Source: Opisthorchis felineus | Lineage: Eukaryota; Platyhelminthes; Trematoda; Opisthorchiida; Opisthorchiidae | Direction of reading: 5' to 3' | Length of the DNA: 64,000 bases | Assembly: GCA_004794785.1 (NCBI GenBank) | Contig: SJOL01008635.1 | Location: 1,218,127 to 1,282,126 of the forward strand | Part shown: positions 1 through 9,769 of the stretch, one piece after another | Layout of the letters: every line of letters begins with the position of its first letter | Position numbering within the stretch: position 1 is the first letter of the stretch | The notes under the pieces: generated by a model | What the model was told of the DNA's origin: nothing | Database searches by the model: none | What the model saw: the letters and a program-made list of their open reading frames with translations, nothing else | Made by a program: the position numbers and the translations under genes

Positions 1-582
1 TGATCAATCGATGTCAAACACTCGAAAATTATTCATTATTTCGCATCTTGAGCCTGCCACTTAATAACTTTTACGAGAACATGTCACCATGTCTGCGTTT
101 CGATTTTTAGTCTCCCACCGCCGCCATGCTAAATATTCTACGCTCGTATGGTAAGGAATATTATAAAGTATTTCTGGAACACACCGTACATACAATCTGG
201 AAGCAGCTGATAGTAAATTAACATCTACGGCCGGTTAGAGTTAGTACTTCTAACTTCTGTTGTCTCCACAGATTTCAGAACGGGAGCTGCGTTTGTTTTT
301 TGGGAGAGCCCTTGTTGAAAGGAACGCTATTTTGCTGTTACAGAAGAAAACTTGAAAGTAAACAATATAGTCAAAGTGTTCGACTTGATTCTTGGTTCGT
401 TTCTGAACTAATCATGGAGGATGCAGGACAGCGAGACACATGATAAGCGCTGTTGATGACCTTGTTACGTTCTGGTAAGCCCCAGGTTACAGAAAATCAT
501 TTATACCATCCTTGACTTCGTTAAACCGCAGCGCACACCAAGAAGGGAAGAAGGGCTGAAGTGAAGTGATGAGTGGTATATC
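1..582. other. Unassigned non-coding stretch
   Basis: No open frame, RNA gene or recognised repeat is visible. It lies outside the lower LTR-like end of the Gypsy element and may be the old insertion site or a further decayed repeat. Confidence 0.4.
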
Positions 583-850
583 TTCTGCTGTCCCCTGTTC
601 AATGCCTCCGTGCCGTAAAAAGACTCGTCAACCAGGAACACAACAGCTTCATTGCGAAAAAACGAGCGCAACAATTAAAAGGGACCTTGCGTTATTTGGA
701 TGGCACCTTCATCGACCCATGGTGTCGGTAAATTGATTTATTGATTGACCGGCCCGGATGCTTGCCGCCTTCCCTTTTGAGATTTTGTTGGAGTTTGAGG
801 GTCGCTGTAGGTTTCGGGCATACTGCAGTTATTTTCAGGAATCTGACCTT
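583..850 (-). repeat. Putative 3' LTR of the Gypsy element
   Basis: This block resembles 7580-7838 in the same orientation. Shared stretches include aaaaagactcg, the gaccttgcg/gaccccgcg region, ttgattgattg-like text, ggatgcttgc and ttttcaggaatctgacctt. Similarity stops at the same point in both copies after ctgacctt. Divergence is high, so this is an old insertion or a related repeat. Terminal TG/CA dinucleotides are not clear. Confidence 0.55.
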
Positions 851-1078
851 TGCGGCTCCTACCCCTATTGGTAGCTTAGCGTAAGATTGTCGGAGCGGGT
901 CAAGTTGAAAAGGTTTCACCGGGTTTCTAGCGCGACTGGTATGGCGTTCCTTTTGCAGCACTGGGTCTGTCTTCGGCGGTACATAAAAAGCAGTGGCTGT
1001 TGATGCTGGTCTTGAAAGCTCGAAGGTTTTGCGCAACTGGTTGAGGTCCAGTAACTGTTCTTCGGATTTTGAGATCAA
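692..1078 (-). pseudogene. Open frame at the 3' end of Gypsy pol, running into the LTR-like block
   Basis: A 128-codon frame lies downstream of the integrase remnant on the same strand. It is rich in Lys, Arg and Pro and matches no domain that I recognise. Its position fits the variable C-terminal tail of Gypsy pol. The last 50 or so codons overlap the repeat shared with 7580-7838, so the lower part is not independent coding sequence. It could be a chance open frame. Confidence 0.35.
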
Positions 1079-1399
1079 GCACTCAGTCGTCTGTGGCTGA
1101 CTAACATGCCGTTTTTATATCAATGATTCCACCCGGACGCTATAAATCACCTGACCGATTCTTTTGGAAACAACTCCGACGGTCCAGTTCCGGTGACCTG
1201 GACGATATTCTCTCATAACCACACGTTTTTTAGACCGGAATGTTGGTTTCCCTCTTGTTGGTGATTATGAACACGTAAATGTCGGCAGAATAGCGTCGTG
1301 GGTCGGTCTCAACCTTCTGTTTATCATAATTTCTGCTGAGGAACGATCGTCCGGAGACTTTGGAGTAAAAGTTGCCCTATAATTCAACAGAAACGCATC

Positions 1400-2138
1400 A
1401 AAGACTTTTGCCTTGGTCCCTTACTTTTCTGCTTTTGTCAACACGCGTTCAAATGTGTCTACGAACCATTACGTCTGACCTTTGGATTGTAAATGGGATG
1501 GTGAGGAAGTAACATGTGTGATGCCGTGCCTTTGAACGAATTCGCCTAACTGATGCGATATGAACTGAATACTATTGTCGGACACAATATTTTCCGGGAG
1601 ACTGAACTTTGGAAATAAATGCCACAAATTAGTGATCGTTGCTGCCGTCGTTGTTTCCAAATGTTGTCTTACTGAATGCATCGACAACGATGAGGAAGCT
1701 TTGCACATTAGTTGGTCCGGCACAATCCAAATGGATGAGCGATCATAACCTTTCTGGCTGTGGTCAAGGCTGCGGTGACTGTGGGTTGGGTAACTTCTGA
1801 GCACCTGCACATCGAAAATAACTCCGACAAACCCGGTCCATGTGCTCATCCATACCGGGCCGATAAACATAGATGCTAGCAGGGGACATTATGTAGTTTA
1901 TCCCTGGATGTCCACTGTGGAACTGTGATAGGACCTGGTGAGGAAATTTTATGGGAACAACGATTCTGTCACCAAGGCCATGACATTCGTTAAAAACAGC
2001 CAATGAACTCCGTTGTTGAAAAAGTCGCCAGACTTCTCTTGACAAACAGGTTGTTGTCCAGGTAGTTTGGTTGTACTCCACCGCCTTTTGTAGTACGTTG
2101 TCACTTTTGGTGACAATACGGGCCGAGTCAAAGGTCAC
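1400..2138 (-). pseudogene. Gypsy integrase remnant
   Basis: The upper part (about 2138-1764) encodes the zinc-binding region: H-x3-H in FHSGHPGIN followed by a C-x2-C-type pair near CRSYFRC, with the usual VYRPGMDE stretch between. The lower part (1870-1469) is the catalytic core, with a conserved Asp in ENIVSDNSIQF and the region that normally reads HPQ-S-GQ seen as SHLQSKGQT. The catalytic Glu that should follow is not evident. The two parts lie in different frames, so there has been at least one frameshift. In life the enzyme joins retroelement cDNA to host DNA; this copy cannot. Confidence 0.8.
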
Positions 2139-2400
2139 GGGTAGTTAGTTCATGGTCTCCAACGCTACTCCGCAAAATTCCGTTTCGATGGCAACAGTTG
2201 CTATGACGGTATCTTTTGCTTCCAACTCATGGGAAGCAATCCAGTGCGTGGGCGCATCCGCCTGCCTAATTTTCTCGGTTGAGATATACTTTGAGGTAAA
2301 GTTGTATACAAACGGAATCGTGCCCTACCGTAGTAGATGGTTAGTTTTGTAGACCAAAACATGTTTCTTGGAGCCAAATATATAAACGCTAGTGACGGAT
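2139..2400 (-). pseudogene. Gypsy RNase H / connection remnant
   Basis: The frame at 2407-2201 on the minus strand begins with CDPSLAFIYLAP, resembling the start of Gypsy RNase H, where a 'YDPSLP...ADAS' pattern is usual. It links reverse transcriptase to integrase. The catalytic residues are lost or hard to place, and the upper edge coincides with the CR1-like insertion. Confidence 0.5.
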
Positions 2401-2404
2401 CACA

Positions 2405-3225
2405 CACACTGGTTTGTGATCCTATGTCGTGTATGGTGAGAACGGGCCAGAAAACGTCACGAAGTTAGATGAAAAAAAAGATTTGGGTATCTGGCTCTCT
2501 TCAAACATGTCCTTCTCACTGCACCATGAAAAAGAGATATTCGCCGTTCTACGGATGATTCGGCGCACCTTCTCCTGTATCACTCGATCGGACTTCCAAA
2601 TACTCTATGGGGCCTACGTCAGACTGCTTCCTGAATACCCGAACCAAGTTGTCTACTCAGGGCGCAAGAAGGACGTAACCCTCACTGAGCGTGTCCAGCG
2701 GGCTGCTACGAAAATGGTTGCCGGCCTTAAATCCGTGGACTACGAAATGCGTCTCACGGCGCTTGACCTCTTTCCCCTCGAGTATCGCCACCTCTGAGGA
2801 GACCTAATATTTACATATGCCCTGTTTGATCAAGGTTTGGCCAACAGGTTTTTCACCGTTGAGCCAGCAAACACACGGCTGGGACACGGTAAAAAGATTT
2901 TCAAGCTCAGAGCGAACACTTTCATTAGGCGAAATTTTTCCTCATTTCGTGTAGTAGCTGCGTGGAATAACCTTCCTCCGACGGTTGTCCACGCTTCATC
3001 TAGAACCCAGTTCAGAGCACTATTAGACGCTTTCTTATGCGAGTCCTCGTGCTGGCAAACATACTGCCCCGCGCTGACAACTTAAAGAGCAGTGCTACAC
3101 CCTTTTTTCGCCTGTGCCTTTCAGGTGTACGACAGTTGCTGAACGACAAGAACAAAACCGACCCGGGAAACTTGGGTAAAAGCCTCTATCCTGTGTATCA
3201 ACCCGTGAATCAGTGAATGACCAAA
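2405..3225 (+). mobile_element. CR1-like family A, 5'-truncated 3' end inserted in Gypsy pol
   Basis: Two plus-strand frames (2429-2797 and 2837-3085) encode the C-terminal third of a CR1-like reverse transcriptase. Landmarks are [46 protein letters not shown] and [15 protein letters not shown], then [12 protein letters not shown] stop and frame change separate the two frames. The 3' UTR ends in short repeats of roughly tccgtgaa (3205-3222), as expected for CR1 elements, which end in 8-bp tandem repeats. Gypsy sequence resumes on both sides, so this insertion is younger than the Gypsy element. Confidence 0.85.
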
Positions 3226-3905
3226 CCCACCGACGTCCCCTGGTCAAAACGCTGGTTGAACGGTTTGCGCAAACGACCATGATGTTGTCAATATATCGGC
3301 TGTTCCGGTCAGATCACACAGCATAGTGTCCATAATCTGCTGGATGTTTCCTGGCGAATGACAATACATTGTACTGGAATATGTCACGGTGCGTATAAAC
3401 CGTCAGAAAATGTCTGGATTCCTCTGAGACTTCAAGTTGTAGGCAGGCTTCTAAAAGGCCCAACTTTGCAAAATACCTGTTGCCGTTCACCTTGGCAAAA
3501 ATATCGTCAAGCAAAGGCAATGGATAGTTATGAGTGTCCGAGGCATCATTTAGGCCCGAAGAGTAATCGGCACAGATACGCACGTCACCCTTTGGTCTTT
3601 TGGCAACCACCATCGGCGCAGACCATGAAGAGTAACTCACCGATTTCAGGCCGCCGGAATATTCAAGGCGTTTGAGTTAGGCATTGAGGATTGGTGAAAA
3701 AGCGTATGGCACTGGCCTTTTGGGTCTGAAAATTGGCTGAACTTGGGCGCAAATGGAGCACCGCTTTTGCTTTCGGACATCATCCAAAACCGTCGCTGAA
3801 AATGTCATCATCTTCCTCTTGTGGTCGTAGGATCGCGGCATCCACTGTGTTACTAGTCCCAGACACTCAAGATTTGACTTGGTTTTGATGGTCATAATTA
3901 GTCGA
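3226..3905 (-). pseudogene. Gypsy reverse transcriptase remnant
   Basis: Minus-strand frames 3895-3677 and 3640-3314 read through PIFRPKRPVPYA, SYSSWSAPMVVAKRP, DVRICADYS, NYPLPLLDDIFAKVNG and FAKLGLLEACLQLEV. These are motifs 1-3 of a Gypsy-type enzyme. In motif A the expected Asp of 'FAKLDL' is Gly. The tail about 3330-3240 shows IMDTMLCDLTGTA, but the YxDD box that should follow is degraded. A stop lies between the two frames. This is a dead copy. Confidence 0.85.
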
Positions 3906-4600
3906 TTAAAAGATGCAAACGACTGATCCAGTCTAAACTCAGGAGGTTAAGTCCGGAAGCAGCAAGATAGACTATATTTTGATCACGATGGCCTGTCATC
4001 AACAAGCGATTGATGTTTTCCCCTTGGATCATTTCTGGTGTTGTTCATTGTCGGTCTGAATTTAGGTGACCCTATCTTCTTCCAAGTGCGTGGGGGAAAG
4101 ATCGTAATATCGGAAACCGCATCAAGCCGCAATCGAGTTGTGCCTCCGTTTGCTCTGATTGTAACATACTTGCAACGAGCACTGATCTGGTTATCACATG
4201 TGGCAAGTACTGCGTTTAATCAGGCTTCTGCAGGAAGTCGTCTGCATTGGGACCTACAAGCTTTGAGTAGCTTTCCGCGTCTGGCACTAGCTTTACTTGT
4301 GCCCACGCCGATTGCACACTAAACACTTGTGCATGTTATGGAGATTCAGTTTGATGAGATGCCATTCGCCACATTGCCAGCATACGAGGGTCGATTCATG
4401 CACAAGCGAAACCCGAACATACGATTGGTCCAAATCGGCTTAGCCGTTCAACAAAGGTTTCTACCCGAGCTACCAATATTACAACACATTACCAAAGGTT
4501 TCCACCTAGCCTTTCCGCGGACGGTTTGTGCAGTGGTATGAGACCGTGCCTTGCAGTCGCCGAGTTCGTGTTTCGTCGGGTCTGCCACCCGACTTTTTCC
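3906..4600 (-). pseudogene. Gypsy protease core and gag-pol junction remnant
   Basis: Translation of about 4171-4037 on the minus strand gives KYVTIRANGG followed by LRLDAVSDITIF and RTWKKIGSP. This is the pattern of a Gypsy aspartic protease, where the active site should read D-T/S-G. Here it reads D-A-V, so the enzyme is inactive. Above it (about 4330-4600) the frame is broken by stops. Scattered Cys codons there may be the old gag zinc-knuckle region. The plus-strand open frames at 4038-4541 are shadows of this remnant. Confidence 0.65.
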
Positions 4601-4649
4601 CCACTAACTCCTGTTAGTGCTAAGTGACTGCGTTTGGGCCATTTATTTT

Positions 4650-6640
4650 CTTTTTTTCAGCTTTGACGCCCTCACCCGTTCTCGCGAGCACTATGGTAAA
4701 ACATTCTCAAGATGTATGGCGTCAGAAATAGCATCAATGTTATTTCCAAGAAATGTTATCTTTTCAAAGTCATGTTTCTTCATAGAACAATATTAGTCTG
4801 TTGACAGTCATCCACGGCACAAAAATGTGACTAACCTAGACGCAACCAACTGGGAAATCCGCGCGCTCAAAGTTTTCGGTGTGCTAAAGCTTACGTCTAA
4901 TGATGATGTTTATGCCCAACTTGCGGGTGGCATGCCGTCAGGCATGATCATAAGGTTACAGTCAGAATAAAGGCATGACTGGCGTGGATTGTGGGTACCT
5001 TGGGGGTTTGGGAAAAAGGAACAGCGTCATAAGCAGTGGGCATTATCCGATGCAGGCATGGTCACCACTAAAAGGGCACGGGTAGGGAAGCACAGTCACT
5101 ATGGGTTTTTTGGAGAGAATGTCGAGCAAGATCGGATCGTTGGGATTTGAAGATGGCTGGCAAAAAACGAAGCGAGGGAGGGCGAAACAAGAGACTTCCT
5201 GCCTGACACATGAAAAGAGAAGTGTAAACGTTGGAAACTGAGGAACCAGAACATCAGATCTGGTGAAGCAGCAGAGTTGGCGTCATCCAGCCGGTCAAAT
5301 TGAACTAAAACTTAAAACCGCCACTGAGGTCTCGTGGCCTTGGACTGTTGGGCTCATGGCCAGGGTCACAAAAAGCGTAAGTGGGGGAGGGGTTAGCAAA
5401 GCGGGTAAGTGGTAACGGGAATCTCAGAAACACGGCGTACAGTGAAACTGTAGAGAATCACTAGTGTCGCTGCTGTGGAGTGGGGGACAATAGTTCCTTG
5501 GAAGGTTGAGATGGTGGCAGCACACGAGCCGGAATGCAAACTGTATAGAAAGTTATTGAATTTTGAGGGAGGCACAGATACACAGAAATGCTTAAATTCG
5601 AACGAAAGGTTCCGCGGATTAGAATGAACATGTCATGGGGGCAGCTGAAGCCAGGCGGGGAGCTTGTTCGTATTGGCAGTCATTGGAACGAGTGGGCGAG
5701 AGGATACGGTCGAGAGTAGGAACGGAATAGTTGCGGGTGGGCTATCAAACTGGGTATGGCAGTGCCGGGCCATCATCGGCCTGACATACTTCGGTTTTCG
5801 GACAGCCCCGTAACGGACGTCACATAAATGGTCATTGGGTTAGGATATGCAATTCTCTGAGCAGCGGGATCTTTGAGGGTTTTTTCGGTCCAGCTGGGGA
5901 TCCCTGTGGGTGTAGATTCATAGGCCAGGTGGAGTGGATAACAGCCAACCAGGTCGTCCATACCTGATATTGTCGAAGTTCTAAGCTTGGGAAGACGAGG
6001 GAGTGGGATGAGACTAGTAAAGCATGGTGAGTTTGAGGAGACATCAGATGGCATAGTGTGTATTAATATACATAGAAAGAAAAACTTGAGGTCTACCGCG
6101 ATTAGGGTGATGACAACAAGTGATTATATTAGATGGGATATGGATGGATTTGTACTTAGGAGACTAGCGACCAAGGGTTGGGTTTGTTATCCTATGATAG
6201 TAAAGTTCAAGGGAGCTAGTTCAAGCTAGGAGCGAGATAAGCATGCAGAGTGGTGTTGTGGTTAGGAAAATCGAATGTATTAGGACTGATGGGAGTGAAC
6301 TTCCGAGATGATGGACTAGATAATCTGGTATTTATTACATGAGTTTGACAGTGCCAGGAGAGAAAGTAAACGTAAGAGAAATAGTCATCAGTCCCCGAGG
6401 CACTGCTATCAGCTTTAAGTTAACAAGTGGTGCATGGCGAATGAACACAAACAGCAATTTTTTGCCAAGCCTATGTCGAGGAAAGTGGTATTGGTAGTCA
6501 CAAAACAGTTACGTGAAGGAAGAGAGATTAATGAAGAGCATTCTGAGGCACATGGGCTCGTTTTGCAATGTCAAGTCAACTTATTCACTTGGCAAATGCT
6601 TAACTGTACTCCTTCGAACAAATTCTGCAAATCGTTTTGA
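4650..6640 (-). repeat. Non-coding interspersed repeat block inserted in the Gypsy element
   Basis: Part of this block (about 4905-5260) matches the reverse complement of 50700-50980. Matches include cctgacacatga, ggcgaaacaagag, tattatccgatg and atgatcataaggttacagtc. Its next part (5280-5820) matches 59580-60120 and 60380-60880 directly, for example tggccagggtcacaaaaagc, ggacagccccgtaacggacg and actgacatacttcgg-like text. Around 6398-6450 it also resembles 61225-61290. It has no conserved open frame. I take it to be the 3' untranslated part of a non-LTR element, orientation minus. Boundaries are approximate. Confidence 0.6.
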
Positions 6641-6696
6641 GCTTTCTTCACTTACGATAACGATATATCTTTCCGCAATTTATGCCCTTTAAGAAT

Positions 6697-7427
6697 TCAA
6701 ATCGTTTTTACTCGTCCCGTGCACCAATGCAATTTAAATGTGCGCGCCTCTTGGCTTGTGCACAACCGACCAGTTAGAACGAAGGAATCGCATGCACCAG
6801 CATGCCGGCGGGCTATGCTCCGTTCGAAGCTTCCACCACGTGAGGTAACATCGAAGGTATCTTGACAGTGCCGAAAGCAGGACCAGGTAATTGTCTCTCT
6901 AACATGGCTGCGTCGTGTTTGAGATTCAGGAGACACTGGCACCCATGAGTGATGGACTGCAGCGTAATCTCGGGAGATCGTCGAAACCTGTTCAATATTC
7001 TCTGAATGCGACTGAAGGCCACGCATGAAAATAAGACACTTGAACTGGTCTTCAGTCATGGTGAATAACCTTGATTGTTCACATTCAAGATTGACTCTGT
7101 TGCCATAGGCGGTGTAGTCTTTGGATTCCTTTTCACTAGTTTCAGACACTGATAGCAAATATTACACAAAGACGAACTCTCACCGAAAATTGTTGAAAGT
7201 TGCTGCACGGGTGTGTCAAAACTGAGGACTCGCGTGTTCTTTGGTGGAATTAGTTTGGAAAGCTGTGTGTGTTCCGTTGCACCATATTGTCTTGGTAACA
7301 AGCGGACTCTACATGCATCAGGTTTGTGCTTTAGTTCGCCTTTGAAAATATCTTCGTAACGTGTGAACCACAAATCGAATGTCAGACCAGCATCAGGCTT
7401 ATAATGGAACTGCATTTGGAGCGGCAT
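6697..7427 (-). pseudogene. Gypsy gag remnant
   Basis: The frame 7427-7056 contains FHYKPDAGLTFDLWFTRYED, FKGELKHKPDACRVRLLPR, LSFDTPVQQLSTIFGE and YQCLKLVKR, a pattern I know from flatworm Gypsy gag proteins. The gag continues in other frames: MTEDQFKCLIFMRGLQSH near 7060-7000, then ITLQSITHGCQCLLNLKHD near 6990-6930. At least two frameshifts therefore break it. Gag would form the particle core around the element RNA. It lies just inside the putative 5' LTR, as expected. Confidence 0.8.
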
Positions 7428-7579
7428 TTGATGGTCGAATTTTGAATTGTTGCGTCAAACTTTATTCAAGACCCAATTGTGCCGTTAAAAAGTGATTTTG
7501 TTATTTTCAGTAAGATTTCTGCAAATACTTCAGCACATATTTTCATGGTTTCGTGGGTTCGGGAGTTGCTAATCTGTTA

Positions 7580-7838
7580 TGTCTGCTGCTGCGCCGCTCC
7601 AGTGCCTTTGTGCAGGAAAAAGACTCGCAAACAAGCAACAAGCGGACAAGCAAATGCAGCAGTTACGAGAGACCCCGCGCTACTTGAATGGCACTTTCAC
7701 TGATCCGTAATGATGTTCAATTGATTAATTGATTGGATGGCCTGGATGCTTGCTGACTTCCCTATTGATATTTTGGTGGAGCTTGAGGGCCTCAATAGAT
7801 TCCGGGTGTTCTAGGGCTCTTTTCAGGAATCTGACCTT
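7580..7838 (-). repeat. Putative 5' LTR of the Gypsy element
   Basis: This is the partner of 583-850 in the same orientation, lying upstream of gag on the minus strand. Similarity covers tgctgctg...cctttgtgcagg-like text through ttttcaggaatctgacctt and stops at the same place as in the lower copy. A primer-binding site should lie between 7580 and 7430, but I could not identify one. Confidence 0.5.
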
Positions 7839-7885
7839 CCTGACAGAAACCACCCCCCCAAAAAAAGTCTATCGTAGGTGTGTTT

Positions 7886-8640
7886 TCAGATCAATATGCG
7901 CGGCCTTTCCATCAAAAGGTTGTTGTACGTCTGTACAAACGGTTGGCAATAGGCCGCCCTCACAGTTGACTTGGCGGACCGGACAGCAAACACATGCAAA
8001 AGTATATGCCGTTGGTTAGTGGTACACGCGGCGGTGGCGTGCAATGCATTATACAAAAACTTATTCCTTTGATAGGGCCAATTGTGTTGATCCAAACGTC
8101 TTCAGGTATGCAGCGTGGTCAATCAGCTGCCTAAATGAGCGGGAATCGTACGTCCGCAACATTTCATCTGCCGCAACGGTTTTTCCGTGAGGTGTTTCAA
8201 TAATCACCCACCAAGCCGCCTGCCGTAGTACGTCCGAAGCTGTTTTTGATTTTGCTCTTGCTTTTGCCAGTTCATCAGTCAGTTTGCACGCCAATTTGCT
8301 GTGCAACCCTTTTTCAGAAGCATGAACCAGGTCGTGGCAGATGATCCCTTATAAGAGCATTGATAAACCACAACAAATCCAGATGAAAAGGATGCCGGTT
8401 GAATGTGAATATGTACCTGGCCCCCATCATGGGTACTTTGAATGCCAACTCTCCAAACTGGCAATCAAGACCACCTCAACGCCACCAGTGACTGAGCGCA
8501 TGAGAGATTCCAGTAAGATCGTATATGGAGCGCTGTCCAGAATGGCCAAGCCAACAAGCTGGTACAATCGCTCGTTGTTGGTCTGAACGCAAATCTCTTC
8601 ACGCAAAATGGCTACGCGGACCTCTAGCCACACTTTCCTT
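7886..8640 (-). repeat. Diverged repeat shared with 56455-56830
   Basis: The plus-strand text at 7905-8050 (cctttccatcaaaagg ... ggcggaccggac ... cgcggcggtgg) matches 56458-56580 (ccttccgtcgaaatag ... gagcggaccggac ... cgcggtggtgg). Weaker similarity continues at least to about 8290, for example cgtacgtccgcaac against gtatgtccacaac. On the minus strand a frame at 8306-8061 (81 codons) is open and another at 8633-8427 follows, but neither has a domain I recognise. Since 56.5 kb lies upstream of CR1-like family B, this may be a 5' fragment of that family. Confidence 0.45.
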
Positions 8641-9769
8641 TAAAGCTGCCGTACGTGGGAACTTAAAGCAGTCTATCAGTATTCAGTAGCCCACCCGAAA
8701 ATCAAGGTTGTGTCGTGGGATCATCTTCTAGCTTGGCGAAAGCGGAGACAAATCTTTTCTAGGGGGAAGATCGAAACAAGCTTCCGGTTTGTGACAAATC
8801 AGCCCCTCTGAAACTTTTGAACGACCCAGTGGCAGTTTGGATTCTTGTGCTGTTAAAAGCGCATGATCCAATCGACCGCAAAAGCAGATTGTTTCACTTG
8901 CTCAATCGTGAAGGGTCAATGTGTATCACTGAGAGAGCTTCTTGGCTGTAAGCTCAGTTAATGAGGCCGGAGCCTCCATCAAGTGTGGGATCTTTGTCGC
9001 TTAGTTTCATGGCGGACGAAGAGAAGCAATGGCGAACTCCACACTCAAGTTCCAAGCTAAGATAGATCGACACGGTAGGAACATAGTCGGTGGCCGACTC
9101 AGCCACACAGTGATGATGTGATCTCGATTGGTGATGAAACGTTTGCAGTCCAACTGCTATGCTCGGCGAACCAACATCCAGACCGGAAGCCGGGGCTACC
9201 CATATTATACAATACTGCCACTTCCTAAAATGCTAACTTATTAGCCTTTGGCTCCACTCCGTCAAAACGTCCAGATTGATTACGGATCCACACATCGCCC
9301 TTGACACCAACGGCCAAAGCAGATGTTTCAAAACTTTGCCTCAAAATCCCACGTACACCGAGTCAACAACGCTGTTGCCCTACAGGTCTGCACGCTGTAC
9401 GAACACAAGGGTAAAACGACTGAGATCGGAAAACACATGGCAATCTCGCAAAGTCAGAATTCTGCTTGGAATTGAACATACAGCCACTTGCGAAAACACG
9501 CCACCAAAACACTACTCCATCGAACATCCGACCATACAGAGTCGCACACAGGCAATCGGATGACCGAATTGTGTCCAAAAATCTAGGGAAGCACACGAAA
9601 AAATGTTTATCACAAATGTTTGAACGTTTGCCAATCAATGAATTCAAACTGTGAGATTTCACGCATCACAGGCAGCAACAGCCTTAACCGTTGACCATGA
9701 CGTAAACATGCGCCTCAGAAACAAAGAGTCAGCACAAACCGGACTCCAGGGGGAAAAACTTCCCACTGC
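8641..9769. other. No gene recognised
   Basis: Open frames on both strands near 9276-9662 overlap and have no recognisable motif. The stretch leads into a plus-strand CR1-like copy, so it may be that element's worn 5' part, but I cannot show this. Confidence 0.4.

Larger units (their letters stand above)
583..7838 (-). mobile_element. Degenerate Gypsy LTR retrotransposon, interrupted by two insertions
   Basis: Reading the minus strand from high to low coordinates gives gag (7427-6697), a protease core (about 4175-4037), reverse transcriptase (3905-3226), RNase H remnant (about 2400-2139) and integrase (2138-1400). This is the gag-pol order of the Gypsy group. Similar sequences of about 260 bp at 583-850 and 7580-7838 fit decayed LTRs. 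Every domain carries stops or frameshifts, so the element is dead. A plus-strand CR1-like 3' end sits inside pol and a non-coding repeat block sits between gag and protease. Without those two blocks the element would be about 4.5 kb. The exact LTR ends and target-site duplication cannot be fixed by eye. Confidence 0.85.

Noticed and set aside
3358..3675. Plus-strand frame of 105 codons
   Set aside because: Lies opposite the Gypsy reverse transcriptase, whose motifs are clear on the minus strand.
4038..4541. Plus-strand frames of 94 and 70 codons
   Set aside because: The protease pattern and Gypsy order place the coding sense on the minus strand.
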